DNA from: QHWK01 sp035259385
Lineage (GTDB): Bacteria > Acidobacteriota > Vicinamibacteria > Vicinamibacterales > CAVVIG01
Assembly (NCBI GenBank): GCA_035259385.1
Contig: DATFWL010000316.1
Span: forward strand, 34,136-98,135
Direction: 5' to 3'
Length of the DNA stretch: 64,000 nt
In this document: positions 10,701 through 17,704 of the stretch, piece after piece
Numbering within the stretch: the first letter of the stretch is position 1
How the letters are laid out: every line of letters starts with the position of its first letter
Program-made: the position numbers and the translations under genes
Notes under the pieces: model-generated
The model's database searches: none
Told to the model about the DNA's origin: nothing
The model's input: the letters and a program-made list of their open reading frames with translations, nothing else

Positions 10701-10924
10701 GGCCGAAGGCGATGATCACCGACCTGTCGCTGGTGAAGAACGTGCCGGTCAGCGGATCGATGCGGGTTCAGATCCGCGCCGAGATCTTCAACGCGTTCAA
10801 CACGGTCAACTACGGCAACCCGAACGCCGTCTTCGGTTCGGCGACATTCGGCCGAATCAGCGCGACCAACTCGACCTACCCGAACATGCGCCAGATCCAG
10901 CTGGGAGCGAAGCTGATGTTCTGA
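7748..10924 (+). CDS. Oar-like TonB-dependent receptor 2
   Basis: The 1058-residue protein has the same architecture as its upstream neighbour: signal peptide (cleavage near SAWAQ), carboxypeptidase-regulatory-like domain (about 27-110, with LVGTVTDQGGLVVPGAQVV), plug-like region with DLPLNGRNVWNLASTTPGV and SLDGINSSANL, and a barrel closing with QLGAKLMF. A GAGGAGG lies just upstream of ATG 7748. Sequence identity to receptor 1 is visibly low outside the shared motifs, so this is not a recent duplicate; the two may recognise different parts of one substrate class. It is followed after 22 bases by the RidA gene, probably in one transcript. Confidence 0.9.
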   Translation: MRRLPVSLCSSVLFSVLLTASAWAQLASQTALVGTVTDQGGLVVPGAQVVAVNVGTRDTYETTTNVEGYYNIQFVRTGVYEITVTLTGFQTSRVSGVEVANNQVARTNITMSVGQLNESITVAGSAPLIDTDSARISETIGTRAVSDLPLNGRNVWNLASTTPGVLGGLTSDIGLSFRGAGQREIQNSLSLDGINSSANLLAATSMRPITDAVEEVQIQTGSTSAEYGSYLGVHINVVTKSGTNTPHGSLFEFYQDDALDERGYFENRSVPKNPRQRNQFGVELDGPVMFPKFYDGRNRTFITAAYEGVRANTLFSPIATVPTALMRQGNFSEITGTIRNPFTKEPYPGNIIPPSQLSSTARSLLAYYPMPNRAGIASNLQTPIPSTENVDQFIGRADQNIGNKVRLSVRYNWHDSANSNPLGAVLPTQSVDQPRVNKNTLVSYTHTLSQNLFNDFRVGYHRVNFDTLNPFLVSGQSTAGSDLGIPGFTGDVQYNNPGIPTIDLTNAFSGLGGGGTNWYQFDTTFQLSDVAAYNRGSHNVRFGFDLRRLQTGRRAANDPRGRFNFTGDMTGHPVADFMLGLPRTVIPPTDQIQGDVGGWRNGFFVNDVWQASHDLTFSLGLRYELNTPVKTYAGLASMLAADFETIIPSSFPAVGFEFSDPNYTDIAPRLGATYRLNQKTVLRAGYGIYYNPNQMNSFTFLTNNPPIAAVSTFSSDPANPTLSFDHPFGVVGPGGPPDMISPTRDLPNARKDQWSLDVQRELGTTAALDLQYVGSNTSHLDRSFFNNTPQPGPGPVDPRRPSPNFRSRRIIQNDLIADYDAVSVILRKRMSRGLQADVHYTWSRTRDMATHSNGGGQTMNNYDIWADYGPANWDIPHRFVANYIYDVPFLKESPQPILRYVVAGWQIGGVTTIQSGTPVNVTIPADRANIGISGLQRPDLVGAVPELNCQQSPTSPDLINCFDPSAFATPAQYTFGNAPRNVLRGPKAMITDLSLVKNVPVSGSMRVQIRAEIFNAFNTVNYGNPNAVFGSATFGRISATNSTYPNMRQIQLGAKLMF

Positions 10925-10946
10925 CGGCTTTCAACGGAGCAACGAC

Positions 10947-11417
10947 ATGAAGTCCACGAATCGACGCAGTTTCATCACGCGCGGCGTGACCGCAGCCGCA
11001 GCCGTGACGGCGGCGGCGCTGCCGGCGACAGCGGCAGCGCAGGGGGAGAAGGCGGTCAAGAAGGTTCACTACAGGAACGGCCGCAAGCCGGAGAAGCCGC
11101 CGCTGTTCAACGGGACGATTTCCTACGGTAACCTGGTCTTCATCGCCGGCGTCGGCTATCACTCCGAGGGCGACATCAAGGTGCACACCAAGGGCGTGCT
11201 CGATCAAATCCAGCAGCAGCTCGAGAGCGTTGGATCGTCGATGGAGAAGGTCCTGAAGTGCAACGTGTACTTGAACGACCTGAAGGACTACGCCGGCATG
11301 AACGAGATGTTTCAAGGCCGCTTCGGCGCAGAGCCGCCGGTGCGGACCACGATCGCGGCCGCCGGCGGGATTCCTGGCAACTCGCTGGTCGAGATAGATG
11401 TGATCGCAACGCTGTAG
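10947..11417 (+). CDS. Tat-exported RidA family protein
   Basis: RidA (YjgF/YER057c/UK114) proteins hydrolyse reactive enamines and imines released by PLP enzymes, giving a keto acid and ammonia. The 156-residue sequence has an N-terminal Tat-like signal (NRRSFITRG followed by an Ala-rich region) not found in ordinary cytosolic RidA. The RidA fold follows: LVFIAGVGYH, VLDQIQQQLESVGSSMEKVLKCNVYLND, and GRFGAEPPVRTTIA, which carries the conserved Arg of the active site. It lies between TonB receptors and a Tat-type PLP enzyme, which suggests it removes the imine product of that enzyme outside the cytoplasm. That link is inferred. Confidence 0.85.
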   Translation: MKSTNRRSFITRGVTAAAAVTAAALPATAAAQGEKAVKKVHYRNGRKPEKPPLFNGTISYGNLVFIAGVGYHSEGDIKVHTKGVLDQIQQQLESVGSSMEKVLKCNVYLNDLKDYAGMNEMFQGRFGAEPPVRTTIAAAGGIPGNSLVEIDVIATL

Positions 11418-11425
11418 CCATCATG

Positions 11426-11530
11426 CAATTAAGAATTAGGAAGAATTAAGAATTCGTAGTTCACAACGAAGACACGAATTCTGAATTCTTAATTCTTAAT
11501 TCTTAATTCTTAATTCTTAATTCTTAATTG
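11426..11530. repeat. AT-rich inverted heptad-repeat element, copy 1
   Basis: A 105-base AT-rich element begins CAATTAAGAATT and ends AATTCTTAATTG, perfect inverted ends. The left arm (11426-11457) has three copies of the 7-base unit AAGAATT. The right arm (11474-11530) has six perfect consecutive copies of the complement AATTCTT (11484-11525) plus a variant. The loop is about 16 bases and is flanked by AATTCGT and ACGAATTC. It lies 8 bases after the ridA stop, so it could form a long hairpin in the transcript. A related copy lies at 14502-14614. Confidence 0.85.
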
Positions 11531-11560
11531 CCGCTGTCGCTGTAAGCGGGGAGAACACCG

Positions 11561-13162
11561 ATGCTGACTCACTGGACGCGCCGCGACCTGTTCCGCCGAT
11601 CCGGATTGCTCGCGCTGCCGGCGATCTTCCGGGCGAGCGCCGCGGCGGCTGATGTGCCTGCGGCCGCTGCGCCCGGCGGCGCCGACGGACTTCGCCCCGG
11701 CGAGGACGTCTATCGCTCGATTGGCGTCCGCCCGCTGATCAACGCGCGCGGCACCTTCACGATCATCAGCGGCTCGCTGATGCTGCCGGAGGTGCGCGCG
11801 GCCATCGATGCGGCCGCGCAGCACCACGTGCACCTCGACGAACTGATGGCCGCGGTCGGCGCCCGCCTCGCCGAGCTGACCCGAGCGGAGTTCGGCATGG
11901 TCTCGTCGGGCTGCGCGGCAGCGCTGACCCATGCGACGGCGGCCTGCGTCGCCGGCGGCAATCCCGATCTGCACGTCCGGATCCCCATCCTGACGGGGTT
12001 TCCGAAGGACGAGGTGATCATCCCGAAGCACTCGCGCAACGTCTACGACGCCGCTGTCCGCGCCGTCGGCGTCCGCATCGTCGAAGTCGGCACCGTCGAG
12101 GAGCTCGACGCGGCGTTCGGCCCGCGGACGGCGATGGTCTACGTCCTCGCCGGTCCCGAGGCCGACAAGAGCCCGCTCAACACGCGCGCAATCGCGCAGC
12201 TCGCCAGTCAGAAGCGGGTGCCGGTGCTCGTCGACGCGGCGGCAGAAGTCCTGACGGTTCCAAACGTGCACCTGGAACGCGGCGCAACCCTCGTCGCCTA
12301 CAGCGGCGGCAAGTGCATCCGCGGCCCGCAGAGCGCGGGTCTGCTCCTCGGCCGCAAGGATCTGGTGCAGGCGGCGTGGATGCACAGCGCGCCGCATCAC
12401 GGCTTCTCGCGCTCCATGAAGGTCGGGAAGGAAGAAGCCATCGGCATGCTGATGGCGGTCGAGATGTGGGTGAAGCGCGACCACAAGGCCGAGTGGAGCC
12501 GATGGATGTCGTGGCTCGATTCGATCGCCGCGCAGGTGTCGAAAGTCGAGGGCGTCACGACGTCGATCTCCGAGACCACCGAGCTCTCCAACCGCACGCC
12601 GTCGCTGACGATTCGCTGGGATCGGAAACGCGTCGGCATCAGTGGCGCCGATCTCGCGCGGCACCTGCTCGACACCGAACCGCGTATCGCCACGCCGGGC
12701 GGACGCGATCGCGGCGACGAAGCCAGCATCTCGATCACGCCGTACCAGATGGCCGCCGGCGAGGAGAAGATCGTCGCCGAGAAGATTCATACGGCGCTGT
12801 CGAAAGCGCCGCGACCGGCGGCGCCGGCGCAGATCGCGGCGCCAGCGGCCGACCTCAGCGGTCAGTGGGACGTGCGCATCGTCTACCTGGCGAGCGAATC
12901 GACGCACACGCTGCACCTCAGGCAGGCCGGCAACCGTCTCGAGGGCTCGCACCAGGGCGATTTCGTCTCCCGCGACCTCGCCGGCTCGATCGACGGCAAC
13001 GCGGTGCAGATCGCGAGTTCGTATACGGAGCGGCACGGCGACGCGCTGAGCTTCCGGTTCACCGGCACGGTCGAGGGCGACGCGATGTCGGGCACGCTCG
13101 ACATGGGCGAGTACCTCGCCGCGACCTGGAGCGCCCGTCGGCACGACTATCGACGAGGCTGA
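11561..13162 (+). CDS. SelA-like PLP-dependent enzyme with C-terminal beta-rich extension
   Basis: The 533-residue protein has a SelA/DgaE-like PLP domain (about 45-415) paralogous to the protein at 62, with VRPLINARGTFTIISGSLML and the lysine motif YSGGKCIRGPQSAGLLLGR (Lys251 the probable PLP lysine). The N-terminus (TRRDLFRRSGLLALPAIF) looks like a Tat signal. Unlike its paralogue it continues past residue about 430 with an extra domain of about 100 residues (LSGQWDV, TLHLRQAGNRLEGSHQGDF, FTGTVEGDAMSGTLDMGEY), whose alternating strands suggest a small beta barrel, perhaps for ligand or surface binding. The amidohydrolase starts 4 bases after the stop, so the two are co-transcribed. The reaction is probably an elimination; the substrate is unknown. 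Confidence 0.8.
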   Translation: MLTHWTRRDLFRRSGLLALPAIFRASAAAADVPAAAAPGGADGLRPGEDVYRSIGVRPLINARGTFTIISGSLMLPEVRAAIDAAAQHHVHLDELMAAVGARLAELTRAEFGMVSSGCAAALTHATAACVAGGNPDLHVRIPILTGFPKDEVIIPKHSRNVYDAAVRAVGVRIVEVGTVEELDAAFGPRTAMVYVLAGPEADKSPLNTRAIAQLASQKRVPVLVDAAAEVLTVPNVHLERGATLVAYSGGKCIRGPQSAGLLLGRKDLVQAAWMHSAPHHGFSRSMKVGKEEAIGMLMAVEMWVKRDHKAEWSRWMSWLDSIAAQVSKVEGVTTSISETTELSNRTPSLTIRWDRKRVGISGADLARHLLDTEPRIATPGGRDRGDEASISITPYQMAAGEEKIVAEKIHTALSKAPRPAAPAQIAAPAADLSGQWDVRIVYLASESTHTLHLRQAGNRLEGSHQGDFVSRDLAGSIDGNAVQIASSYTERHGDALSFRFTGTVEGDAMSGTLDMGEYLAATWSARRHDYRRG

Positions 13163-13166
13163 TGTC

Positions 13167-14510
13167 ATGCGGACACGCGCGCGACTCATCACACCGATGG
13201 CACTCGGCAGTGCCGCGGCGATCTCTCTCTTCGCTCTCGGATCACTGCATCTGTCCGCGCAGCAGAAGTACGATCTGCTGCTGAAGGGCGGTCACGTCAT
13301 CGACGCGAGGAACAACCTCAGCGCGGTTCGTGACGTGGCCATCGCCGACGGCAAAGTCGCGGCGGTCGCCGCGACCATCAACGCGGCTGACGCGTTCAAG
13401 GTCGTCGACGCGTCGGGTCTTTACGTCACGCCGGGACTGGTCGACATTCACGTGCACGTGTATGCAGGAACCGGCGAGCGCGGCTCGTATGCAGGCGACA
13501 ACAGCCTCTATCCCGACGGCTTCACGCTGCGATCGGGCGTGACCACCATCGTCGATGCGGGATCGTCGGGCTGGAAGAGCTTTGCCGACTTCAAGGATCG
13601 CATCATCGATCGGTCCAGGACGCGGGTCCTGGCGTTTCTCAACATCGTCGGCGCCGGCATGCGTGGCGATCGATTCGAGCAGAGCCTGGCCGACATGGAG
13701 GCGAAGCCGACGGCGGACATGGCGCTCCGGCACAAGGGTCTGATCGTCGGGATCAAGACGGCGCACTACGCCGGTCCCGAATGGGATCCGGTAGAGCGTG
13801 CCGTGGACGCGGGCACGCAGGCGGGCATTCCGGTGATGGTGGACTTCGGAGCGAATCGCCCCGAGCGACCGATGGCCGAGCTCGTCACGAAGAAGCTGCG
13901 TCCCGGCGACATCTATACCCATATGTACTCGGGGCTTCGCAACGAGCTCGATGACTCCGGCCACGTCAACCCGGGCATGCCGGCGGGAAGAGCGCGCGGT
14001 GTGATCTTCGACGTCGGCCACGGCGGCGGCAGCTTCGCGTGGCGGATCGCCGTGCCCGCCATCAGGGAAGGCTTTCGCCCTGATTCCATTTCCACCGATC
14101 TTCACATCGGCAGCATGAACTCGGGCATGAAGGACATGCTCAACGTGATGGACAAGTTTCTCGCCATGGGGATGTCGCTCGACGACGTGGTGCGATGGTC
14201 GACGTGGAATCCGGCGCGCGAGATCAAGCACGACGAGCTGGGCCACCTGTCGCCAGGCGCGGCGGCGGACATCGCGGTGCTCCGCCTCGAAACCGGCCGG
14301 TTCGGCTTCGTCGACATGTACGGCGCGCGGTTGAACGGCACGCAGAAGCTGACGTGCGAGCTGACGCTGCGGGACGGAAAGGTCGTCTACGATCTCGACG
14401 GGATCACGCGGCCCGAGTGGACGACGCTGCCGCCGGGTTACAGGCAGACGGGAGACGCCCGGTGGGACGCGATCACGCCCGCCCCGGTCAGGCAGCCGCG
14501 CCAGAATTAA
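13167..14510 (+). CDS. exported amidohydrolase/deacetylase family metallohydrolase
   Basis: This 447-residue amidohydrolase-superfamily protein resembles the group whose studied members remove N-acetyl groups from D-amino acids or acetyl groups from hydroxy acids. Visible metal-site elements are DIHVHV (His95, His97), the likely carboxylated Lys197 in GIKTAHY, His in YTHMYSG and DVGHGGG, and the catalytic Asp in STDLHIG. A signal peptide precedes the enzyme (hydrophobic stretch to LSAQQ). It is directly downstream of the SelA-like PLP gene, a pairing also common in amino-sugar degradation clusters. Its last two codons and stop lie inside the second AT-rich heptad repeat element. Confidence 0.85.
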   Translation: MRTRARLITPMALGSAAAISLFALGSLHLSAQQKYDLLLKGGHVIDARNNLSAVRDVAIADGKVAAVAATINAADAFKVVDASGLYVTPGLVDIHVHVYAGTGERGSYAGDNSLYPDGFTLRSGVTTIVDAGSSGWKSFADFKDRIIDRSRTRVLAFLNIVGAGMRGDRFEQSLADMEAKPTADMALRHKGLIVGIKTAHYAGPEWDPVERAVDAGTQAGIPVMVDFGANRPERPMAELVTKKLRPGDIYTHMYSGLRNELDDSGHVNPGMPAGRARGVIFDVGHGGGSFAWRIAVPAIREGFRPDSISTDLHIGSMNSGMKDMLNVMDKFLAMGMSLDDVVRWSTWNPAREIKHDELGHLSPGAAADIAVLRLETGRFGFVDMYGARLNGTQKLTCELTLRDGKVVYDLDGITRPEWTTLPPGYRQTGDARWDAITPAPVRQPRQN

Positions 14511-14614
14511 GAATTTGGAATTAAGAATTAAGAATTCGTATGCACGCCCCAACAACTCGGGTTGTCGAAGTCATGGCACGAATTCCAAATTCTTAATGTT
14601 CTAATCCTTGATTG
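14502..14614. repeat. AT-rich inverted heptad-repeat element, copy 2
   Basis: This is a diverged copy of the element at 11426. The left arm starts CAGAATTAAGAATTTGGAAT and continues with AAGAATT units to AATTCGT; the right arm, starting at CACGAATTCCAAATTC, is its imperfect complement with two fewer units and ends near CTTGATTG. The centre contains a second small hairpin, CAACTCGGGTTG. The element overlaps the amidohydrolase stop codon (14508-14510) and ends just before the PQQ-type gene. Copies 1 and 2 exactly bracket the PLP enzyme and amidohydrolase genes. Confidence 0.75.
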
Positions 14615-14642
14615 CTCGATGCACACCGAGTGCCTCCCCTCG

Positions 14643-16244
14643 ATGCGGCTCCCGACATTGATTGCCGCGATTGCGTTCGTCCTCACGGGCGCATCCGCAC
14701 CACCGGATCGATCGATTCCCTTCGCCGACATCGCACGGCCGCGGCCAGGCGAGTGGCCGACCTACCATGGCAGCCTGAGCGGCAATCGATTCAGCCCGCT
14801 CGATCAGATCAACCGCGCCACGATTCAACGCCTCGCGCCGAAGTGGATGTTCACGATCCAGGGCGCTCCGCGCCCGCTCCAGATGACGCCGATCGTCGTC
14901 GGTGGGGTCATGTACGTCACCTCGGTGAACGAAGCCTACGCGCTCGACGCGCAAAGCGGCCGTCAGATCTGGCATTACAGCCGACCGCGTTCGCAAGGAC
15001 TGGCCGGTGACGCCGCCAGCGGCATCAATCGCGGCATCGCGGTGCTGGGCGAGCGCGTGTTCATGGTTACCGACAACGCGCACCTGATCGCGCTGCATCG
15101 TGACCAGGGCACGCTGCTGTGGGACGTCGAGATGGCGGACGCGCGGCAGAACTATGGCGCGACCGGCGCGCCCCTGGTCGTCGACGATCTCGTGATATCC
15201 GGCGTCTCGGGTGGCGACGAAGGCGTCCGCGGCTTCCTCGACGCCTACCGTGCCTCGACAGGCGAACGCGCGTGGCGCTTCTGGACGGTGCCGGCGCCAG
15301 GCGAGCCCGCGGCCGAGACCTGGATCGGGCGTGCGATCGAGCATGGATGCGCCGCGACGTGGCTGACGGGTACCTACGATCCGGAGTCGAAGCTGCTCTA
15401 CTGGCCGACCGGCAATCCGTGCCCGGACTACAACGGCGACGAGCGCAAAGGCGACAACCTGTACAGCTCGTCGGTGCTCGCGCTCGACCCGCAGACCGGA
15501 CGACTGCGCTGGCACTACCAGTTCACGCCGCACGATCTCCACGACTGGGACGCCAATCAGACGCCGATGCTCCTCGACGCGCGGTTTCGCGGAGCGGACC
15601 GCAGGCTCCTGGTCCAGGGCAATCGCAACGGCTTCCTCTACGTGCTCGACCGGCTGACCGGGAAAGTCCTGCTCGCGGAACCGTTCGTCGCCGGCGTCAC
15701 GTGGGCGAGCGGAATCGACGCCGATGGGCGTCCGGTGCTGCGCGCCGGCAGCGAGCCGACACGGGATGGGCAGCGCGTCTGCCCCGCGGTGGCCGGCGCG
15801 ACGAACTGGCCGTCTACCGCCTTCAGTCCCGTCACCGGGCTCTTCTATCTGTTCGCCGAAGAGTCGTGCGCGATCTATTCGAAGAACGACCAGCAGTGGG
15901 AAGCCGGCAAGTCGTTCTACGGCGGCGTCACGCGACGGGCGCCCGGCACCAGTGCGGCCGGACGGGTTCTCAAGGCACTCGACATCCAGACCGGGAAAAC
16001 AGCGTGGGCGATTCCGGTCGGCGGCGGCATCCTCGGCAGCGGCCTGATGGCCACTGCCGCCGGGTTGATTTTCTATGGAGCCGACGAAGGGTTCATCGCG
16101 GTCGACGCTGCCGACGGGACGCGGCTGTGGCAGTTCAACACCAACCAGAACTGGAGAGCCGGTCCGATGACCTACTCGGTGAACGGCGATCAGTACGTCG
16201 CCGTGGCCGCCGGGTCGAACGTTCTTGCGTTCAGCCTGCGATAG
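14643..16244 (+). CDS. exported PQQ-type beta-propeller dehydrogenase
   Basis: The 533-residue product looks like a pyrroloquinoline-quinone-dependent dehydrogenase: an eight-bladed propeller with the N-terminal hallmark GEWPTYHGSLSGNRFSPLDQ, repeated blade ends such as ALDAQSGRQIWHY, LDPQTGRLRWHYQ and LDIQTGKTAWAIP, and HDLHDWDANQTPML with the Asp expected near the active site. There is no adjacent Cys-Cys pair and no C-terminal cytochrome c domain, so electrons would need a separate acceptor. The start at ATG 14643 gives a clean signal peptide (MRLPTLIAAIAFVLTGASA); ATG 14619 is possible. ATG 14562 lies in the AT-rich repeat and is unlikely. The substrate is unknown, possibly an alcohol or sugar. 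Confidence 0.8.
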   Translation: MRLPTLIAAIAFVLTGASAPPDRSIPFADIARPRPGEWPTYHGSLSGNRFSPLDQINRATIQRLAPKWMFTIQGAPRPLQMTPIVVGGVMYVTSVNEAYALDAQSGRQIWHYSRPRSQGLAGDAASGINRGIAVLGERVFMVTDNAHLIALHRDQGTLLWDVEMADARQNYGATGAPLVVDDLVISGVSGGDEGVRGFLDAYRASTGERAWRFWTVPAPGEPAAETWIGRAIEHGCAATWLTGTYDPESKLLYWPTGNPCPDYNGDERKGDNLYSSSVLALDPQTGRLRWHYQFTPHDLHDWDANQTPMLLDARFRGADRRLLVQGNRNGFLYVLDRLTGKVLLAEPFVAGVTWASGIDADGRPVLRAGSEPTRDGQRVCPAVAGATNWPSTAFSPVTGLFYLFAEESCAIYSKNDQQWEAGKSFYGGVTRRAPGTSAAGRVLKALDIQTGKTAWAIPVGGGILGSGLMATAAGLIFYGADEGFIAVDAADGTRLWQFNTNQNWRAGPMTYSVNGDQYVAVAAGSNVLAFSLR

Positions 16245-16492
16245 CCGAAGCCGTCATTTCTGATCTTCGCGGTGATCTGAGCCGTCGCTGCCTCGATAGT
16301 TACTCGGAAGTTACGGTTCTGTAAGCCTCCGCCACCTTTCTCCCGAGATCCGTAGCGCTCTGCGACAAGCTCTGCCTTTGCTTTCGCACCAGTCGATTCG
16401 TTCACACATCTGTGAGGTCTCCACGCGTTTATCGGGGCTATACTCCTGCGCCGGCGCATCTTTTCAATACGCCGGACCCGCGTCGCTCACGC
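16245..16492. other. 248-base intergenic region before the injection-system regulator
   Basis: No coding frame here is convincing. The likely control signals are a -10-like TATACT at 16439-16444, about 50 bases before ATG 16493, with no good -35 box at the expected distance, and a small inverted repeat CACA-CATC-TGTG around 16403-16414 just upstream. These could be a promoter and operator for the regulator and the injection cluster, but support is weak. Confidence 0.25.
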
Positions 16493-17158
16493 ATGACTCG
16501 CGTCTTCATCGTTGTCGGCATCCGACTGTATCGCGAAGGCCTCGCCCAGCTGCTCGACGGACAGGACGGCTTCACTGTCGTCGGCACGGCGGCGACCGGC
16601 CGCGCCGCGGCCACACAGATCGAGCAACTGACGCCCGATGTCGCGCTCGTCGAGATGGGCCTGCCTGATCTCGACGCGATCGCCGAGGTGCTCGCTGCGC
16701 GATCGTCGCCGATCCCGATCGTCGCGATGGGAATCGCCGATTCCGATTCAGAGGTGCTGGCGTGCGCAGAGCGCGGCGCGACGAGCTACGTCACGCGCGA
16801 GGCGTCGGTCGAGGAACTGACCGGGACCATCCAGCGCGCCGCAAGGGGTGAAGTGATCTGTTCGCCGCGGACGGCCGGAACTCTGATCCGGCGTGTGGGC
16901 GCTCTCGCCGCGCAACTGAAGCCAGTCCAGGCCGGCACGCCTTTGACGCGCCGCGAGCGCGAGGTCGCCGCGCTGATGGGCGAAGACCTCTCGAACAAGG
17001 AGATCGCCGCGCGCCTGCGCATCGAGGTCGCCACGGTCAAAAACCACGTCCACAACGTCCTCGACAAGCTCCACGTGCATCGCCGCACCGACGCGGCCCG
17101 CCGCCTCGGTCAGCTCACGCGATCGGGAACCGGACCGCTGGATTCAGATCCGGCGTAG
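16493..17158 (+). CDS. LuxR/NarL-type regulator with degenerate receiver domain
   Basis: The 221-residue protein has a receiver-like domain (1-120) and a clear LuxR-type helix-turn-helix (about 145-205: LTRREREVAALMGEDLSNKE, then VATVKNHVHNVLDKLHV). The receiver lacks the phosphorylation chemistry: the acidic pair is Val8-Gly9 (IVVGIR where IVDDHP is usual), the phospho-acceptor is Glu54 (ALVEMGLP), and the conserved Lys is Thr101 (SYVTREAS). It therefore probably binds DNA without phosphorylation, or senses a ligand. The start at ATG 16493 begins the first beta strand; an in-frame upstream extension has no domain content. It precedes the injection cluster on the same strand and is the best candidate for its regulator, which is inferred from position. 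Confidence 0.85.
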   Translation: MTRVFIVVGIRLYREGLAQLLDGQDGFTVVGTAATGRAAATQIEQLTPDVALVEMGLPDLDAIAEVLAARSSPIPIVAMGIADSDSEVLACAERGATSYVTREASVEELTGTIQRAARGEVICSPRTAGTLIRRVGALAAQLKPVQAGTPLTRREREVAALMGEDLSNKEIAARLRIEVATVKNHVHNVLDKLHVHRRTDAARRLGQLTRSGTGPLDSDPA

Positions 17159-17262
17159 ACCCGCAGCTGGGTCCAAATCGGATCCGATTGTCTATTCACT
17201 TCCGCGGCGCACGCCGCGAGGATCCGTCGCGGGTGCGGGGGCGTGCCCACCGGCGGAGTCTC

Positions 17263-17643
17263 GTGAGGCGATCGACGATTCTTCTTTGCGCCCTGCCTCG
17301 CATGATGCGGTCCATCGTCGAAACAGCCGTGGCCTCTCAGGCGGATCTGCAACTGGCGGATTGCCAGGGCAACGAAATTGACGACGCGGTCGTTCGCTGG
17401 AGCGCGGACGCGCTGATCGTCGAGGAACGGGCCGATCGCAGCGAGGCGTACTACTGGCCGTTGCTGCTGCGTCACCCGTCGTTGAAGGTGTTCATCCTGA
17501 CGCAGGGCGGGAGAAACGTGACGCTCATCGGCTTCCGTCGCGTCCGGTTCACCGACGCGTCGCCGACCACGCTGATCGAGGCGATTCGTTCGGAGCTGCA
17601 GCGCGAGGCGCCGCCCGACCACACGCCGCACCCCGATGAGTGA
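17263..17643 (+). CDS. small receiver-like protein of unknown function
   Basis: The 126-residue protein has no motif that identifies it securely. Its pattern of strands and helices (STILLCALP, DALIVEERA, LKVFILT, VRFTDASPTTLIEAIRSEL) resembles a receiver or pseudo-receiver fold without phospho-acceptor residues. GTG 17263 is preferred because GGAG (17255-17258) lies just upstream; a TTG at 17188 would add an Arg-rich extension. It lies between the degenerate LuxR regulator and the sheath gene, so it may be a partner in regulation or assembly. Confidence 0.55.
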   Translation: MRRSTILLCALPRMMRSIVETAVASQADLQLADCQGNEIDDAVVRWSADALIVEERADRSEAYYWPLLLRHPSLKVFILTQGGRNVTLIGFRRVRFTDASPTTLIEAIRSELQREAPPDHTPHPDE

Positions 17644-17704
17644 GCGATGCGAACCACGATGGCGCGTCGCGATTGACGCGATTGCCACGTAAGGAGACGT
17701 GTCC

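Noticed and set aside
11426..11530. CRISPR-like array
   Set aside because: The 7-base units are contiguous without spacers and arranged in inverted arms; no cas genes are nearby.
14562..14642. Earlier start codon for the PQQ-type gene
   Set aside because: ATG 14562 lies inside the AT-rich repeat and would put about 27 unrelated residues before the signal peptide.
16439..16444. Firm promoter call from TATACT
   Set aside because: No acceptable -35 at 15-19 bases upstream, so it is only mentioned as a weak candidate in the intergenic entry.
16190..16459. Minus-strand frame between the PQQ-type gene and the LuxR regulator
   Set aside because: No domain, no ribosome site, and it partly overlaps the end of the PQQ-type gene.
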